Origin: Brevundimonas sp.
GTDB taxonomy: Bacteria > Pseudomonadota > Alphaproteobacteria > Caulobacterales > Caulobacteraceae
Direction of reading: 5' to 3'
DNA length: 64,000 nt
Assembly (NCBI GenBank): GCA_027531145.1
Contig: JAPZRF010000015.1
Span: forward strand, 62,001 to 126,000
This document shows, piece after piece, positions 25,408 through 34,374 of this stretch. Position numbers and translations under genes: made by a program. Positions within the stretch are counted from its first letter, which is position 1. Each line of letters begins with the position of its first letter. The notes under the pieces were generated by a model. It saw only the letters and a program-made list of their open reading frames with translations, ran no database searches and had not been told where the DNA came from.

Positions 25408-26376
25408 TCAGCCCATGGTGTCGGAGATGTTGATGATCGCCGGGCCGAGGATCACGACGAACAGCACCGGGAGGAAAAACAGGATCATCGGCACGGTCAG
25501 CTGGGCCGGCAGCGAGGCCGCTTTCTTCTCCGCCGCCGACATGCGCAGGTCGCGGTTCTCCTTGGCCATCACGCGAAGGGCTGCCCCCAGGGCCGTGCCA
25601 TACTGCTCGGCCTGGATCATGGCGGTGGTGACTGCCTTCACCCCCGGATGATTGGTACGGCGGGCCAGGCCCTCGTAGGCGAGACGGCGCTCGGGCAGGT
25701 AGCTGAGCTCGGCCGCCAGAAGCGACAGCTCTTCCGCCAGCTCCAGAGAACTGCCGCCGATCTCCTGGCTGATCTTGGTGATGGCCGCCTCGAGCGACAT
25801 GCCGGACTCGACGCAGATGAGCAGCAGGTCCAGCGCGTCGGGGAAGCCGACCATGATCGAGGCGCGCCGTCTCGAGATGCGGTTAGAGACATAGATGTTG
25901 GGCGCGTAGAAGCCGATGGCGGCGAACACCATGACGGCGGCCAGCTTCTGGAATGGTGCCATGCCGAAGTCGTTGATGAACTCCAGATATACAAAGCTAA
26001 GCGCCACCAGAATCAAAGGAGAGGCGAATCTGAAGAAGTAGAAGGTCGTCAGCGGGCGCGGGCCGCGCAGGCCGGCTTGCAGCATCTTCGCCGCGACCTG
26101 CGGGTCCTCCAGCAGCTTGGTCAGGTTCAGCCGCTCAACAATGCGCTTCTTGAAGCCATCGTCGGCCTGGCGCAGGGCACCGGGCGTGGCCATGGCCTCG
26201 CGCGACCGGCGCCGGAGCTCCTCGCGGCGGCCGGCCACGGCCTTCATCCGCTTGTCGAGGCTGGCACCTCGCATCACCCCGTTCATCAGGGTGAGCACAG
26301 TCAGGAAGACTCCCAGGGCGACTGCGCCGGTAACCCAGTTGCTCTTGTCCATGATCAGGTCGGAGATCGCGTCCAT
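25408..26376 (-). CDS. tadC: Tad pilus inner-membrane protein TadC
   Basis: This 322-residue type II secretion F-domain protein is the second polytopic platform of the Tad secretion machine. Membrane helices lie near 14-32, 115-160 and 295-315. The T2SSF core contains GFPDALDLLLICVESGMSL and GTALGAALRVMAKENRD (written in parts). With TadB it converts ATP hydrolysis by CpaF into pilin extrusion. It is the last gene of the pilus operon and starts 7 bp after the tadB stop. Confidence 0.92.
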   Translation of the reverse strand: MDAISDLIMDKSNWVTGAVALGVFLTVLTLMNGVMRGASLDKRMKAVAGRREELRRRSREAMATPGALRQADDGFKKRIVERLNLTKLLEDPQVAAKMLQAGLRGPRPLTTFYFFRFASPLILVALSFVYLEFINDFGMAPFQKLAAVMVFAAIGFYAPNIYVSNRISRRRASIMVGFPDALDLLLICVESGMSLEAAITKISQEIGGSSLELAEELSLLAAELSYLPERRLAYEGLARRTNHPGVKAVTTAMIQAEQYGTALGAALRVMAKENRDLRMSAAEKKAASLPAQLTVPMILFFLPVLFVVILGPAIINISDTMG

Positions 26377-26383
26377 CCGGGCC

Positions 26384-27364
26384 TCAGATCCTGAAAGCGA
26401 TCATTTTCTTCATCACCAGGATCCCGAGGCCCATCCAGACGGCGGAGCCGAACAGCATCGCTTGCCCGCGGGGGTCGGTGAACATGCGGCTCATGTATTC
26501 GGGTGAGGCGATCATCACGAGCGTCATGACCAGGATCGGCAGGGAGCCGATGATGACGGCCGAGGAGACGGCCTCGGACGACAGCGCCTTGACCTTCTCG
26601 CCCATCATCCGTCGGGCGCGCAGCACGGTCGACAGATTGCCGAGGGCCTCGGCGAGTTTACCGCCCGTCTTCTGCTGGATCGCCATTACGATCGACAGGA
26701 AGCGCAGCTCCGGCGACGGCATGCGCTCGTACATCTTGTCGAGGGCTTGGCCGAGGGTCATTCCGACGCCGACGGCCTCGACCAGACGCTGGAACTCCGG
26801 CCCGAGCGGCGCGGGGCTCTCGCGGGCGATGATCTTGAAGCAGTCGTGCACCGGCAGGCCCGACTTGGTGCCGCGGACGATGACGTCAACGGCGTTGGCG
26901 AACTCGCCGGAGAACTTCGTCATGCGGTGCCTGGCGAGGAAGGCCAGTACCCAGCGGGGCAGGCCGAGGCCCAGCACCACGGCCACCATCAGGGCCAGCA
27001 GCGTCGAAAGGTCGACGAGCAGGGCGAGCAGCAGGCCTACGACGCCCGACACCGAGGACAGGATCCAGAACATTCGCAGGTTCGGAGTCAGCCCCGCCTG
27101 GGCCATGCGCGCCGAAATGGTCATCCGCGCCTTGCGGTCCCGCCGGTCGGCCTCCTTCAGCTGTTCCAGGATCTGTTTGCGGCGGCCCTCGGGGGTGTTG
27201 CCCTGGGTGGCACCGCGCGCGCCACCCCTGGCCTGAGGGCCGGCCTGCAGGGTGCGGGCGCGCTTCAGCGCCTGACTGCTGGAGTCGTCTTCGCCGACGA
27301 GCACCCAGCCGATACCGCCGATGGTGATGAAGGCGAGGAGTGCGGCGAGGCCTGTCAGCAGCAT
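26384..27364 (-). CDS. tadB: Tad pilus inner-membrane protein TadB
   Basis: This 326-residue platform protein has an N-terminal helix (about 4-24), a cytoplasmic linker and two central helices (near 100-140). The T2SSF domain has motifs FANAVDVIVRGTKSGLPV and GVGMTLGQALDKM, and a final helix lies near 300-322. It pairs with TadC as the inner-membrane platform for Flp pilus assembly. The ATG at 27364 lies 3 bases after the cpaF stop. In Caulobacter nomenclature it corresponds to CpaG. Confidence 0.92.
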   Translation of the reverse strand: MLLTGLAALLAFITIGGIGWVLVGEDDSSSQALKRARTLQAGPQARGGARGATQGNTPEGRRKQILEQLKEADRRDRKARMTISARMAQAGLTPNLRMFWILSSVSGVVGLLLALLVDLSTLLALMVAVVLGLGLPRWVLAFLARHRMTKFSGEFANAVDVIVRGTKSGLPVHDCFKIIARESPAPLGPEFQRLVEAVGVGMTLGQALDKMYERMPSPELRFLSIVMAIQQKTGGKLAEALGNLSTVLRARRMMGEKVKALSSEAVSSAVIIGSLPILVMTLVMIASPEYMSRMFTDPRGQAMLFGSAVWMGLGILVMKKMIAFRI

Positions 27365-27367
27365 GAA

Positions 27368-28999
27368 CTACTCCGCCGCATCGAGGGCTTCGGCAAGCTC
27401 ACGCTCCAGCCCGTAGTAGCGGGCGCGGTCCCAGAACCGCGGGCGGGCGATGCCGGTCGAGCGATGCCGGCCGATGATCTTGCCGTTCTCGTCCTCGCCC
27501 GTGATTTCGTAGACGAACAGATCCTGGGTGACGATGACGTCTCCCTCAAGGCCAACCACCTCGGTGACATGCGTGATGCGGCGGCTGCCGTCGCGCAGGC
27601 GCGCCGCATGGACGATCAGATCGACCGAGCCGACGATCATCTCGCGAATGGTCTTGGACGGCAGGCCAAAGCCGCCCATGGTGATCATCGATTCTAGACG
27701 GCTGATCGCCTCGCGCGGGCTGTTGGCGTGGAGGGTGCCCATCGAGCCGCCGTGGCCGGTGTTCATGGCCTGTAGCAGATCGAACGCCTCCGGGCCGCGC
27801 ACCTCGCCGACAATGATCCGCTCGGGACGCATCCGCAGACAGTTCCTGACCAGATCTCGCATGGTGATCTGGCCCTGGCCCTCGAGGTTCGGCGGACGGG
27901 TCTCCAGACGCACCACATGCGGCTGCTGCAGCTGCAGTTCGGCGGCGTCCTCACAGGTGATGATCCGCTCGGTCGGGTCGATGAAGGCGGTCAGGGTGTT
28001 GAGCAGGGTGGTCTTGCCCGAACCGGTTCCGCCCGAGATGACGATGTTGCAGCGGCAGGCGCCGATGACTCCCAGAACCCGGGCCCCCTCCGCGCTGATG
28101 GAGGCGTACTCCACCAGGTTCTTCATCGTCAGCTTGTCTTTCTTGAACTTCCGGATCGTCAGCGTGGGGCCGTCGATCGCCAGCGGCGGGGCGATGACGT
28201 TGACCCGGCTCCCGTCTGGCAGGCGCGCATCGCAGATCGGGCTGCTCTCGTCCACGCGACGGCCCACCTGGGAGACGATGCGCTGGCAGATGTTCATCAG
28301 CTGGCCGTTGTCGCGGAATCGCACGTTGGTCAGCTGCACCTTGCCACCGACCTCGATGAACACCCGGCCGGCACCGTTGACCATGATGTCGGCGATGTCG
28401 TCGCGCGCCAGCAGCGGCTCCAGCGGGCCGTAGCCGAGGACTTCGTTGACGATCTCCTGGACCAGGTGCTCCTGCTCGGCCACCGACATGGAGACGTTCT
28501 TGATCGCCACCAGCTCGGCGACGATGTCCCGGATCTCCGCCGCCGCCACCTTTTGTTCCAGCTGCGCCAGCTGGGCCAGGTCGATGGTGTTCATCAGCGC
28601 ATTGAAGATCGTCGTCTTCGTGGCGTGGTAGTATTCCGACTGTTCGCGGACGATCTCGGTGACCTGCTGCGCCTTCTTCAGCTGCTCGAACGCGGGCGTG
28701 GCGCGCGGTCCGGGACCCCGGCGCTGGGCCTCGGCGGCCGGGCGCGGTCGGGCGGGTGCCGGATCGGCGAGGGCGTCGAGGCCCTCGGCGCCCTGCTCGG
28801 CAGTGAACAGGGCCGCGCCGCTTCGCGGGCTGCTTTCGGCTCTGACATCAAAGGCAAAGGCCTGGGTCTGGATGCCCTGCGCCGGCTGTGGCGGCTCGCC
28901 TTCGGCGGCGAACGGGTAGGACGCGGGAACGGGCACCGGCCTCGGGGCCGTGGCGCCCGGTCCCGGGCCGCTCACCGGCGATGTGCGCTTGCCGAACAC
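27368..28999 (-). CDS. cpaF: Tad pilus assembly ATPase CpaF (TadA)
   Basis: This 543-residue hexameric secretion ATPase of the VirB11/TadA class drives Flp pilus extension and retraction. A Pro-rich, poorly conserved N-terminal 100 residues precede the core. Walker A GGTGSGKT has Lys329. The Asp and Glu boxes RIITCEDAAELQL, the Walker B region RIIVGEVRGPEAFDLLQAM (in parts) and the His box GHGGSMGTLHAN follow. The gene begins 3 bases after the cpaE stop. Long disordered heads are common in Caulobacterales CpaF. Confidence 0.95.
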   Translation of the reverse strand: MFGKRTSPVSGPGPGATAPRPVPVPASYPFAAEGEPPQPAQGIQTQAFAFDVRAESSPRSGAALFTAEQGAEGLDALADPAPARPRPAAEAQRRGPGPRATPAFEQLKKAQQVTEIVREQSEYYHATKTTIFNALMNTIDLAQLAQLEQKVAAAEIRDIVAELVAIKNVSMSVAEQEHLVQEIVNEVLGYGPLEPLLARDDIADIMVNGAGRVFIEVGGKVQLTNVRFRDNGQLMNICQRIVSQVGRRVDESSPICDARLPDGSRVNVIAPPLAIDGPTLTIRKFKKDKLTMKNLVEYASISAEGARVLGVIGACRCNIVISGGTGSGKTTLLNTLTAFIDPTERIITCEDAAELQLQQPHVVRLETRPPNLEGQGQITMRDLVRNCLRMRPERIIVGEVRGPEAFDLLQAMNTGHGGSMGTLHANSPREAISRLESMITMGGFGLPSKTIREMIVGSVDLIVHAARLRDGSRRITHVTEVVGLEGDVIVTQDLFVYEITGEDENGKIIGRHRSTGIARPRFWDRARYYGLERELAEALDAAE

Positions 29000-29002
29000 G
29001 CG

Positions 29003-30457
29003 TCAGCGCGCCTTCTTCTTGAATAGCCCGCCCGGGAGGGACTTGCCGCCCCCCTTCGCGCGCTTCGCTGCAGCGAGGGCAGGCATTTCCCGGCGCGAAA
29101 CGATCTGGGCCAGCACCTGGAAGGCGTCGGCCGCCCTGGACTTGCCGGCGGCGTCGAGGATCATCTGGCCGTTGTTGGCGGCGCTACCGAACACCTTGGG
29201 GTCGAAGGGGATGACCAGCGCCGGGTGCACGCCGAGCGCGTCGCCGAAGTCCTTGGCCGGGATCTCCGGTCGCCCGGGCATGCCCACCTGGTTGAGCACA
29301 AGCCGCGGCGGGGCGTCGTTCGGCCGGCCCTGGCGGATCAGGTCGATTATGTTCCTGGCGTTGCGCAGCGAGGCCAGGTCCGGCGTCGCCACCACCACCA
29401 CCTCGTCGGCGGAGATCAGGGTGCGGCGGACCCAGCGTGACCAGACGTGCGGCAGGTCGAGCACCACGAACGGGGCCGTGGCGCGGATGCGGGTCGTGAC
29501 CTCCTCGAACGCCTCCGGGTTGATCTCGTAGTCGGCGTCGAGGGTGGCCGGGGCGGCGAACAGGCTTAGCTTGTCTGTGCAGCGGACCATGATCCGGTCC
29601 AGAAGCACCGGATCCAGCCGGTCCGGCTGGGCGAGGGCGTCTGCTACCCCGTTGATCGGGTCCTGGTTGAAGTCGAGGCCCGCCGTGCCGAACGGCAGGT
29701 CGTAATCGACGATCACCGTATTGGCCCCGATCCGCTCGGACAGGGCGTAGGCGGTGTTGTGGGCCACGGCGCTGGCACCGGACCCGCCGCGGGCCCCGAC
29801 GAAGGCGATGGAACGGCCGACGAAGGGCTGGGCCGGATCGTTGAACAGGCCACCGATGGCGCCGATCAGCTGCAGCGGATGGACCGGCGCGACGAGGTAT
29901 TCGGACACCCCACGGCGTATCAGCTCGCGGAACAGCAGGATGTCGTTGGCGGCGCCGATGATCACCACCTTGGTGCCGGCGTCGCAGACCTCGGCCAGCC
30001 GGTCTATGTCATTCAGCAGGGTGGCCGCGTCGCCCATGTGCTCGACAATGATCAGCGGCGGGGTCGGCTCGTGGTGATAGGTCTCTATAGCCGCATGGAC
30101 GCCGCCGACCCGGATCGTGGTCGTGGCGCGGGACAGCCGGCGGTCCTGGCCGGCGCGATCGGCGGCGGCCAGGGTGTCCTGGCGCTCGGCGAAGACGTGG
30201 ATGGCGATCCGCGGCACCGACATTTCCCCGAGCGCCTGGCCGGCTCCCGCGATCAGCTCGCCGACCGGATTGAAGCCAGGCTCGGCCACGACGGCGCGCT
30301 GGGCGGCCGGAGGGGCGAACTGTAGCGGCCCGGTGGCTATCGGGGCGGCTACCGGGGCAGGAACGGGCGGGCGCGCAGGCGCGCCCGGCTGGGCCTCGAG
30401 CTCGAGGTCCAGATCGTCCTCGAATCCACTGTGGGGAGACGGGGCGAAGGCGCTCAT
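29003..30457 (-). CDS. cpaE: Pilus assembly protein CpaE (TadZ)
   Basis: This 484-residue protein has an atypical receiver-like N-terminal domain and a C-terminal ParA/MinD-type ATPase domain. The deviant P-loop is VGARGGSGASAVAHN, and IVDYDLPFGTAGLDF is the following Asp motif. TadZ/CpaE localises the pilus machine to the cell pole. The Lys of a canonical deviant Walker A (KGGxGK) is absent at the first position, as in other CpaE proteins. The ATG at 30457 has GGAG at ideal spacing. A GTG at 30463 overlaps the cpaD stop but lacks a spaced ribosome site. The C-terminus is rich in Lys and Gly. Confidence 0.92.
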   Translation of the reverse strand: MSAFAPSPHSGFEDDLDLELEAQPGAPARPPVPAPVAAPIATGPLQFAPPAAQRAVVAEPGFNPVGELIAGAGQALGEMSVPRIAIHVFAERQDTLAAADRAGQDRRLSRATTTIRVGGVHAAIETYHHEPTPPLIIVEHMGDAATLLNDIDRLAEVCDAGTKVVIIGAANDILLFRELIRRGVSEYLVAPVHPLQLIGAIGGLFNDPAQPFVGRSIAFVGARGGSGASAVAHNTAYALSERIGANTVIVDYDLPFGTAGLDFNQDPINGVADALAQPDRLDPVLLDRIMVRCTDKLSLFAAPATLDADYEINPEAFEEVTTRIRATAPFVVLDLPHVWSRWVRRTLISADEVVVVATPDLASLRNARNIIDLIRQGRPNDAPPRLVLNQVGMPGRPEIPAKDFGDALGVHPALVIPFDPKVFGSAANNGQMILDAAGKSRAADAFQVLAQIVSRREMPALAAAKRAKGGGKSLPGGLFKKKAR

Positions 30458-30459
30458 GC

Positions 30460-31143
30460 TCACTCCACGGCCTGGGTAACGCGGCCGCCAACGAGTTCTT
30501 CCTGCGGTGCGGATGTCTGCCGGCCTTGCCGGTAATTGTCGAAGACCACCACCGCCCGATGGGAATCCTGCGGCGGCATGGCGCGGGGCTGCAGGATGTC
30601 ACGCGGATTGGCGATCTGGGCGGCCATGTTGGCCGTGAGGGCGCAGCCGAAATTGTTCGGCGTCCGGTTGAGATTGGCGGAGAGGTCCTCCCAGTCGCGA
30701 CCGCAGACGGGCGTCCGGGCCTCGACGGTCTCGAAGCTGACGACCACCGGCGCGCGCGGGTCCGGGGCGGCGTAGCCGGTCATCCGGATCGCTTCGGCCG
30801 GCAGGCCGCGCGCCATCAGGGCGTCGCGGATGCTCCAGGCGGTGCGCGCCGCGTCCGGGTCCTCGCCCGCAGGTGCGGCAACGCTGATCGCGCCGACGCC
30901 ACGGTGGCCATGTCGCGCCGCGAGGGCGTCGAGCGCCGCGCCCTGGGCGGGGGAGAGACCATCCTCTCGCACCGCAAGGGCGATCCGGTCGAGGCTCGGC
31001 TCGACCTGCAGGGTCCAGCGACTGGTCGGGGTCAGGGCCGGCGGCGCGAGTGCCGGGCCGGCGGCGCAGCCGGCAAGGGCCAGGCTTCCGGCCAGAACAA
31101 GGGCGAATGTGGCGGCAGCGCGGGCGGTCATGAGCGGCCTCAT
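30460..31143 (-). CDS. cpaD: Pilus assembly lipoprotein CpaD
   Basis: This 227-residue lipoprotein has lipobox LAGC (Cys26). A CpaD domain follows, with the motif RDWEDLSANLNRTPNNFGC and a run of conserved residues around ANMAAQIANPRDILQPR. CpaD/TadE-class outer-membrane lipoproteins act as pilotins or partners of the CpaC secretin. I selected the ATG at 31143 because it overlaps the cpaC stop as ATGA; a second ATG at 31131 would also give a signal peptide. Confidence 0.9.
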   Translation of the reverse strand: MRPLMTARAAATFALVLAGSLALAGCAAGPALAPPALTPTSRWTLQVEPSLDRIALAVREDGLSPAQGAALDALAARHGHRGVGAISVAAPAGEDPDAARTAWSIRDALMARGLPAEAIRMTGYAAPDPRAPVVVSFETVEARTPVCGRDWEDLSANLNRTPNNFGCALTANMAAQIANPRDILQPRAMPPQDSHRAVVVFDNYRQGRQTSAPQEELVGGRVTQAVE

Positions 31144-32546
31144 TCGATCACATAGCCGACCGGGCCCTGCCACCGGGGCGCATCGGCGCTCGCGGCGGCG
31201 GGGGTGCGGTAGATCTGGTTGAGCTGGCCGAACAGCACCGTCTGCAGATCGCCGGCGATCTGCAGGCCGTCAGCCGGCGTCTGCAGTCGGCCCGGAGAGG
31301 TCGGCTGCACCACATAGGCCTCGACGATGATCACCAGCTCGGTCTGGCCGGACTCATAGTCCCGGGAACGGAACAGGGCACCCAGCACCGGCAGGTCGCC
31401 GGCACCCGGCAGCTGGTCGATGTTCTGGCGCGTCTCCTCGCGCAGCAGGCCGGCGATCATGAGGGCCCCGCCCGAGGGCAGCTCCACCGTGTTCGACGAG
31501 CGGCGCACGCTGAGCGCGGGAATGATCAGGGCATTCTGCGAGGTCCCGCCCAGGGTGAAGGCACCTTCGGTGGTCAGCTCCGATACCTCGGTGGACAGCT
31601 GCAGCAAGATGCGGCCCTCGGACAGCACGACCGGCCGGAAGGCCAGGCGCACGCCGAACGGCTTGAACTCGATGGTGACGTTACCGTCCCGGTCGCGGCC
31701 GACCGGCACCGGGTACTCGCCGCCGGCGAGGAACTCGGCGTTCTCGCCGTTGACGGTGGTCACATTGGGCTCGGCAAGGGTGCGCACCAGGCCGACCCGC
31801 TCGAAGGCGCGCAGCGTGCCCGTCAGGCCCTCGTTGGTCCCGTCCGTGTAGCGCAGGTTGCCGCCGCCCAGCTGGCTGCCGGCGACGCCGAAGGTGGCGG
31901 TCTGGGTCAGCGACAGGCCGTCGCCGACGTCGAGGATGGCGTTGAGGTCGAGGCCGAGCTGCCGCACCGCCGTACGCTGCACCTCGATGATGCGGGCGCG
32001 CACCATCACCTGGTCGGCGCCGGTGATGCTCAGCATGTTCAGCACCCGGTCGGGCTGGCTGACGAACTGGCGGGCGATCAGGGCCACGCGGTCGGATTCG
32101 CCGGGGCTGGAGACCGTTCCGGTCAGGATGATGCTCTCGTTGACCGCCTCGACCTGCACCCGGGCATTGGGCACGACCCGGGCGAGGGTATCCTGCAGGG
32201 CCCCGACGCCGGTGTCGACGCGGATTCGCAGGCTCAGGATGGCGCGTCCGGCGGCGTCGAGGAACACCGCGTCAGTCTCGCCGGGGGCCAGACCGATGAC
32301 AGTGATCCGGCGCGGCGAGTGCAGCATCGCCTCGGCCACCGCCGGGTTGGAGACGATCACATCGCGCGCGTCGGTGGGCAGGTCGATCGCCGCCGAGCGG
32401 CCGCGCGGCAGGCTCAGCGACCGGGTCTCGGCCCCGAGGGCCACACGGACGGTCTGGGCTGCCGCCGGGGGAGCGGGCGCGAGCGCCGGGGCGGCCAGCA
32501 TCAGGGCCCCAAGCGCCAGAGCGGGAGAGATCGGCTTGCGGGTCAT
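31140..32546 (-). CDS. cpaC: Pilus outer-membrane secretin CpaC (RcpA)
   Basis: This 468-residue secretin has a signal peptide (about 1-30, ending PAAAQ). An N-terminal pilus-formation domain contains IVSNPAVAEAMLHSPRRITV, and a BON-like segment lies near 110-150. The C-terminal secretin core has VPVGRDRDGNVTIEFKPFGV and IPALSVRRSSNTVELPSGG (in parts). It forms the outer-membrane gate through which the Flp pilus exits. It overlaps cpaB upstream and cpaD downstream. Its N-domain resembles the small protein encoded divergently at 34675. Confidence 0.95.
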   Translation of the reverse strand: MTRKPISPALALGALMLAAPALAPAPPAAAQTVRVALGAETRSLSLPRGRSAAIDLPTDARDVIVSNPAVAEAMLHSPRRITVIGLAPGETDAVFLDAAGRAILSLRIRVDTGVGALQDTLARVVPNARVQVEAVNESIILTGTVSSPGESDRVALIARQFVSQPDRVLNMLSITGADQVMVRARIIEVQRTAVRQLGLDLNAILDVGDGLSLTQTATFGVAGSQLGGGNLRYTDGTNEGLTGTLRAFERVGLVRTLAEPNVTTVNGENAEFLAGGEYPVPVGRDRDGNVTIEFKPFGVRLAFRPVVLSEGRILLQLSTEVSELTTEGAFTLGGTSQNALIIPALSVRRSSNTVELPSGGALMIAGLLREETRQNIDQLPGAGDLPVLGALFRSRDYESGQTELVIIVEAYVVQPTSPGRLQTPADGLQIAGDLQTVLFGQLNQIYRTPAAASADAPRWQGPVGYVIE

Positions 32547-33478
32547 TGCATCACCACCGTTTCGACGTCGTCGCCGCGATGGACCCTCACCGCGCGAGCC
32601 TCGCTCCGCGGGGCCGCAACCCGGCCGGAGGGGCCGGCAGTATCGGCATACGAGCGCAGAACCAGCGACAGCTCGCCTTCGGACTTGGCCAGGGCGAGGG
32701 CCTCGGCGTCGCGCGGGCCCAGCTCGAGGGTGGCGGTCGCACCGACGACGGCCTGTTCGTTCTCGTCGGCGCGGGTGGTCTGGTCGATGGCCAGCACCTT
32801 GACGTTCTGCATCACGGTCGAGGAGACGAAGCGGCTGCGCGTGCTTTCCGGCGTGCCGACATTGCCCAGATTGACTTCGCGGGTCAGCAGCACATCGACC
32901 CGGTCGCCCGGCAGGATGAAGCCGCCGGCGGCAGTCTCGACGCTGACGCGCACCGCCATGGCGCGCATGCCGGGCTGAAGATAGGCGGCCATGTAGCCAC
33001 TGTCGCCGGCGCGCACGACCTTGCGCGCGACGATAGGCTCGCCGGCCAGAATGGGTTCGCGCACAACGCTGCCGATGAAGTCAGCCTTGGCACCGCCGGT
33101 GGCGAGGGCTTCTGCGGCTTCGGCGACGCGCCGGGCCGCCTCGACGCCGGCGTCCTCCTCCGCCTCAGTCCGGGCGGCTTCGGCGCGCGCTTCGGCGGCG
33201 GCCTCTGCCTGGGGGATTGGCACCGAGCCATCGGTGATGAAGACCGGATTGACGTCCTCGACGGTCCAGTCCTTCCACTCGAGGTCGGCGTCGGTCAGAC
33301 GCTGGCCCGGTTGCAGATCGCGCGCGGCGACCAGCACCTTGGCCATCGGACGCCCCACGGCCACGGAGGCCGTGGCTGTCGCGGTCGGCTCGCCGCCCAT
33401 CATGGCGCGCACCACCAGCGCCAGGCCGATGGCGGACACAGCGGCGACGGCGATGACGGCGATACGGGCGGGCTTCAT
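32543..33478 (-). CDS. cpaB: Pilus assembly protein CpaB (RcpC)
   Basis: This 311-residue periplasmic protein has an N-terminal anchor helix (about 6-26). The SAF-domain region begins KVLVAARDLQPGQRLTDADLEW (in parts). A stretch rich in Glu and Ala (about 85-130) is followed by the conserved GMRAMAVRVSVETAAGGFILPGDRVDV region. CpaB is thought to stabilise the secretin and the periplasmic pilus channel. Its stop overlaps the cpaC start (ATGA). Confidence 0.92.
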   Translation of the reverse strand: MKPARIAVIAVAAVSAIGLALVVRAMMGGEPTATATASVAVGRPMAKVLVAARDLQPGQRLTDADLEWKDWTVEDVNPVFITDGSVPIPQAEAAAEARAEAARTEAEEDAGVEAARRVAEAAEALATGGAKADFIGSVVREPILAGEPIVARKVVRAGDSGYMAAYLQPGMRAMAVRVSVETAAGGFILPGDRVDVLLTREVNLGNVGTPESTRSRFVSSTVMQNVKVLAIDQTTRADENEQAVVGATATLELGPRDAEALALAKSEGELSLVLRSYADTAGPSGRVAAPRSEARAVRVHRGDDVETVVMQ

Positions 33479-33566
33479 CCGGGCGTCTCCCCACTGGACA
33501 GCTTGCGCACGCCGCCCGAGTGTTAACGAACATGCTGCGCGTCGGTTAACGACGGCCTAAGCCGGG

Positions 33567-34079
33567 CTATCCGCCGAAAGCCGCCATGCCGATACGGCTG
33601 GCCGGAAAGGTGGCGAGCGCGCCGACGCAGATAGCGACGCCATAGGGCAGGGGGCCGCACGGCTCGACGAGGCGACGCCACCAGCCGGGACCCCGGGTAC
33701 GCAAATCTTCCGGCAGTCGGCGTACGGCCAGGGCGAGGAGCGCCAGCGCCCCGCCGGCCACGGCGGTGAACAGGACGAACTCGGTCAGGGCGGTCAGGCC
33801 CACGTAGGGCGCAATGGCGGCCATGATCTTCGCGTCGCCCCCGCCCAGCAGATTGCCGGCCATCAGGCACATGCCGACCAGCAGGACCGCCAGACCCACG
33901 AGGGCGTCGATGGCGATCAGGCGGGGCTCCATCCCGGTTGCGACGGCCGCCGGGATGAAGACGGCCAGCAGCACGACCGACATCCAGTTCGGGATCCGAT
34001 AGGTAGCCACATCATGGACAGCGGCGGCCACGGCGATCAGGGGAAGGATGGCGGCTAGGACCGGGACCAAGGCTTGCAT
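33567..34079 (-). CDS. cpaA: Prepilin peptidase CpaA (TadV)
   Basis: This 170-residue aspartic prepilin peptidase lies in the inner membrane. The first catalytic Asp is in HDVATYRIPN and the second in the GGGDAKIMAAI motif. About five membrane helices surround these. It removes leader peptides from Flp prepilin and TadE-type pseudopilins. It is shorter than type IV PilD, as usual for TadV because the N-methylase part is missing. It lies between pilA and cpaB with 88 bp before cpaB. Confidence 0.93.
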   Translation of the reverse strand: MQALVPVLAAILPLIAVAAAVHDVATYRIPNWMSVVLLAVFIPAAVATGMEPRLIAIDALVGLAVLLVGMCLMAGNLLGGGDAKIMAAIAPYVGLTALTEFVLFTAVAGGALALLALAVRRLPEDLRTRGPGWWRRLVEPCGPLPYGVAICVGALATFPASRIGMAAFGG

Positions 34080-34115
34080 TTTGGGGACGCTAGCGGCTCC
34101 GCCTTAAGGACGACT

Positions 34116-34137
34116 TGCCCGGCGGTGCCGCCGGGCA
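34116..34137. terminator. Hairpin between pilA and cpaA
   Basis: TGCCCGGCGG, loop TG, CCGCCGGGCA: a perfect 10-bp stem in the pilA-cpaA gap. Together with the neighbouring hairpin it could attenuate read-through from pilA into cpaA, so pilin is made in excess. No T-run. Confidence 0.5.
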
Positions 34138-34155
34138 GGCGCCTGACAAGCGAAA

Positions 34156-34183
34156 GGGGCCGGAGCGCTTCCGCGCCGGCCCC
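34156..34183 (-). terminator. Probable pilA transcription terminator
   Basis: GGGGCCGG and CCGGCCCC arms enclose an inner GCG-CTTC-CGC hairpin, with one A/G mismatch. On the minus strand the stem is followed by TTTCGCTT, a modest T-rich tail. Placed 27 bp past the pilA stop, it fits partial termination after pilA. Confidence 0.65.
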
Positions 34184-34209
34184 CGCGGTTTCAGACACGT
34201 GACGCCGTC

Positions 34210-34374
34210 TTAGCCGAGGTTCTCCGCCACGGCGTTGAACTGATCCAGCAGGTTCTCACCGATGGTGGTCAGGGCGGCGATGATGACGACGGCGATCAAG
34301 CCGGCGATCAGGCCGTACTCGATCGCGGTGGCACCCGACTCATTCTTGGCAAAACGCGAGATGAACTTGGTCAT
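34210..34374 (-). CDS. pilA: Flp/Fap-type pilin PilA
   Basis: This 54-residue major pilin subunit has a short basic leader ending at Gly14, then ATAIEYGLIAGLIAVVIIAAL. Glu at +5 and Tyr at +6 fit CpaA processing. The mature pilin is about 40 residues with a single hydrophobic helix, the usual Flp size. The ATG at 34374 gives the standard leader length. Upstream lies a long AT-rich region with a CtrA-like site; in Caulobacter, pilA is a CtrA target. Confidence 0.95.
   Translation of the reverse strand: MTKFISRFAKNESGATAIEYGLIAGLIAVVIIAALTTIGENLLDQFNAVAENLG

Noticed and set aside
33523..33549. Two GTTAAC motifs upstream of cpaB as a CtrA site
   Set aside because: The TTAA cores are 19 bases apart, not 7, and flank no evident promoter. 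Too weak to list as a site.
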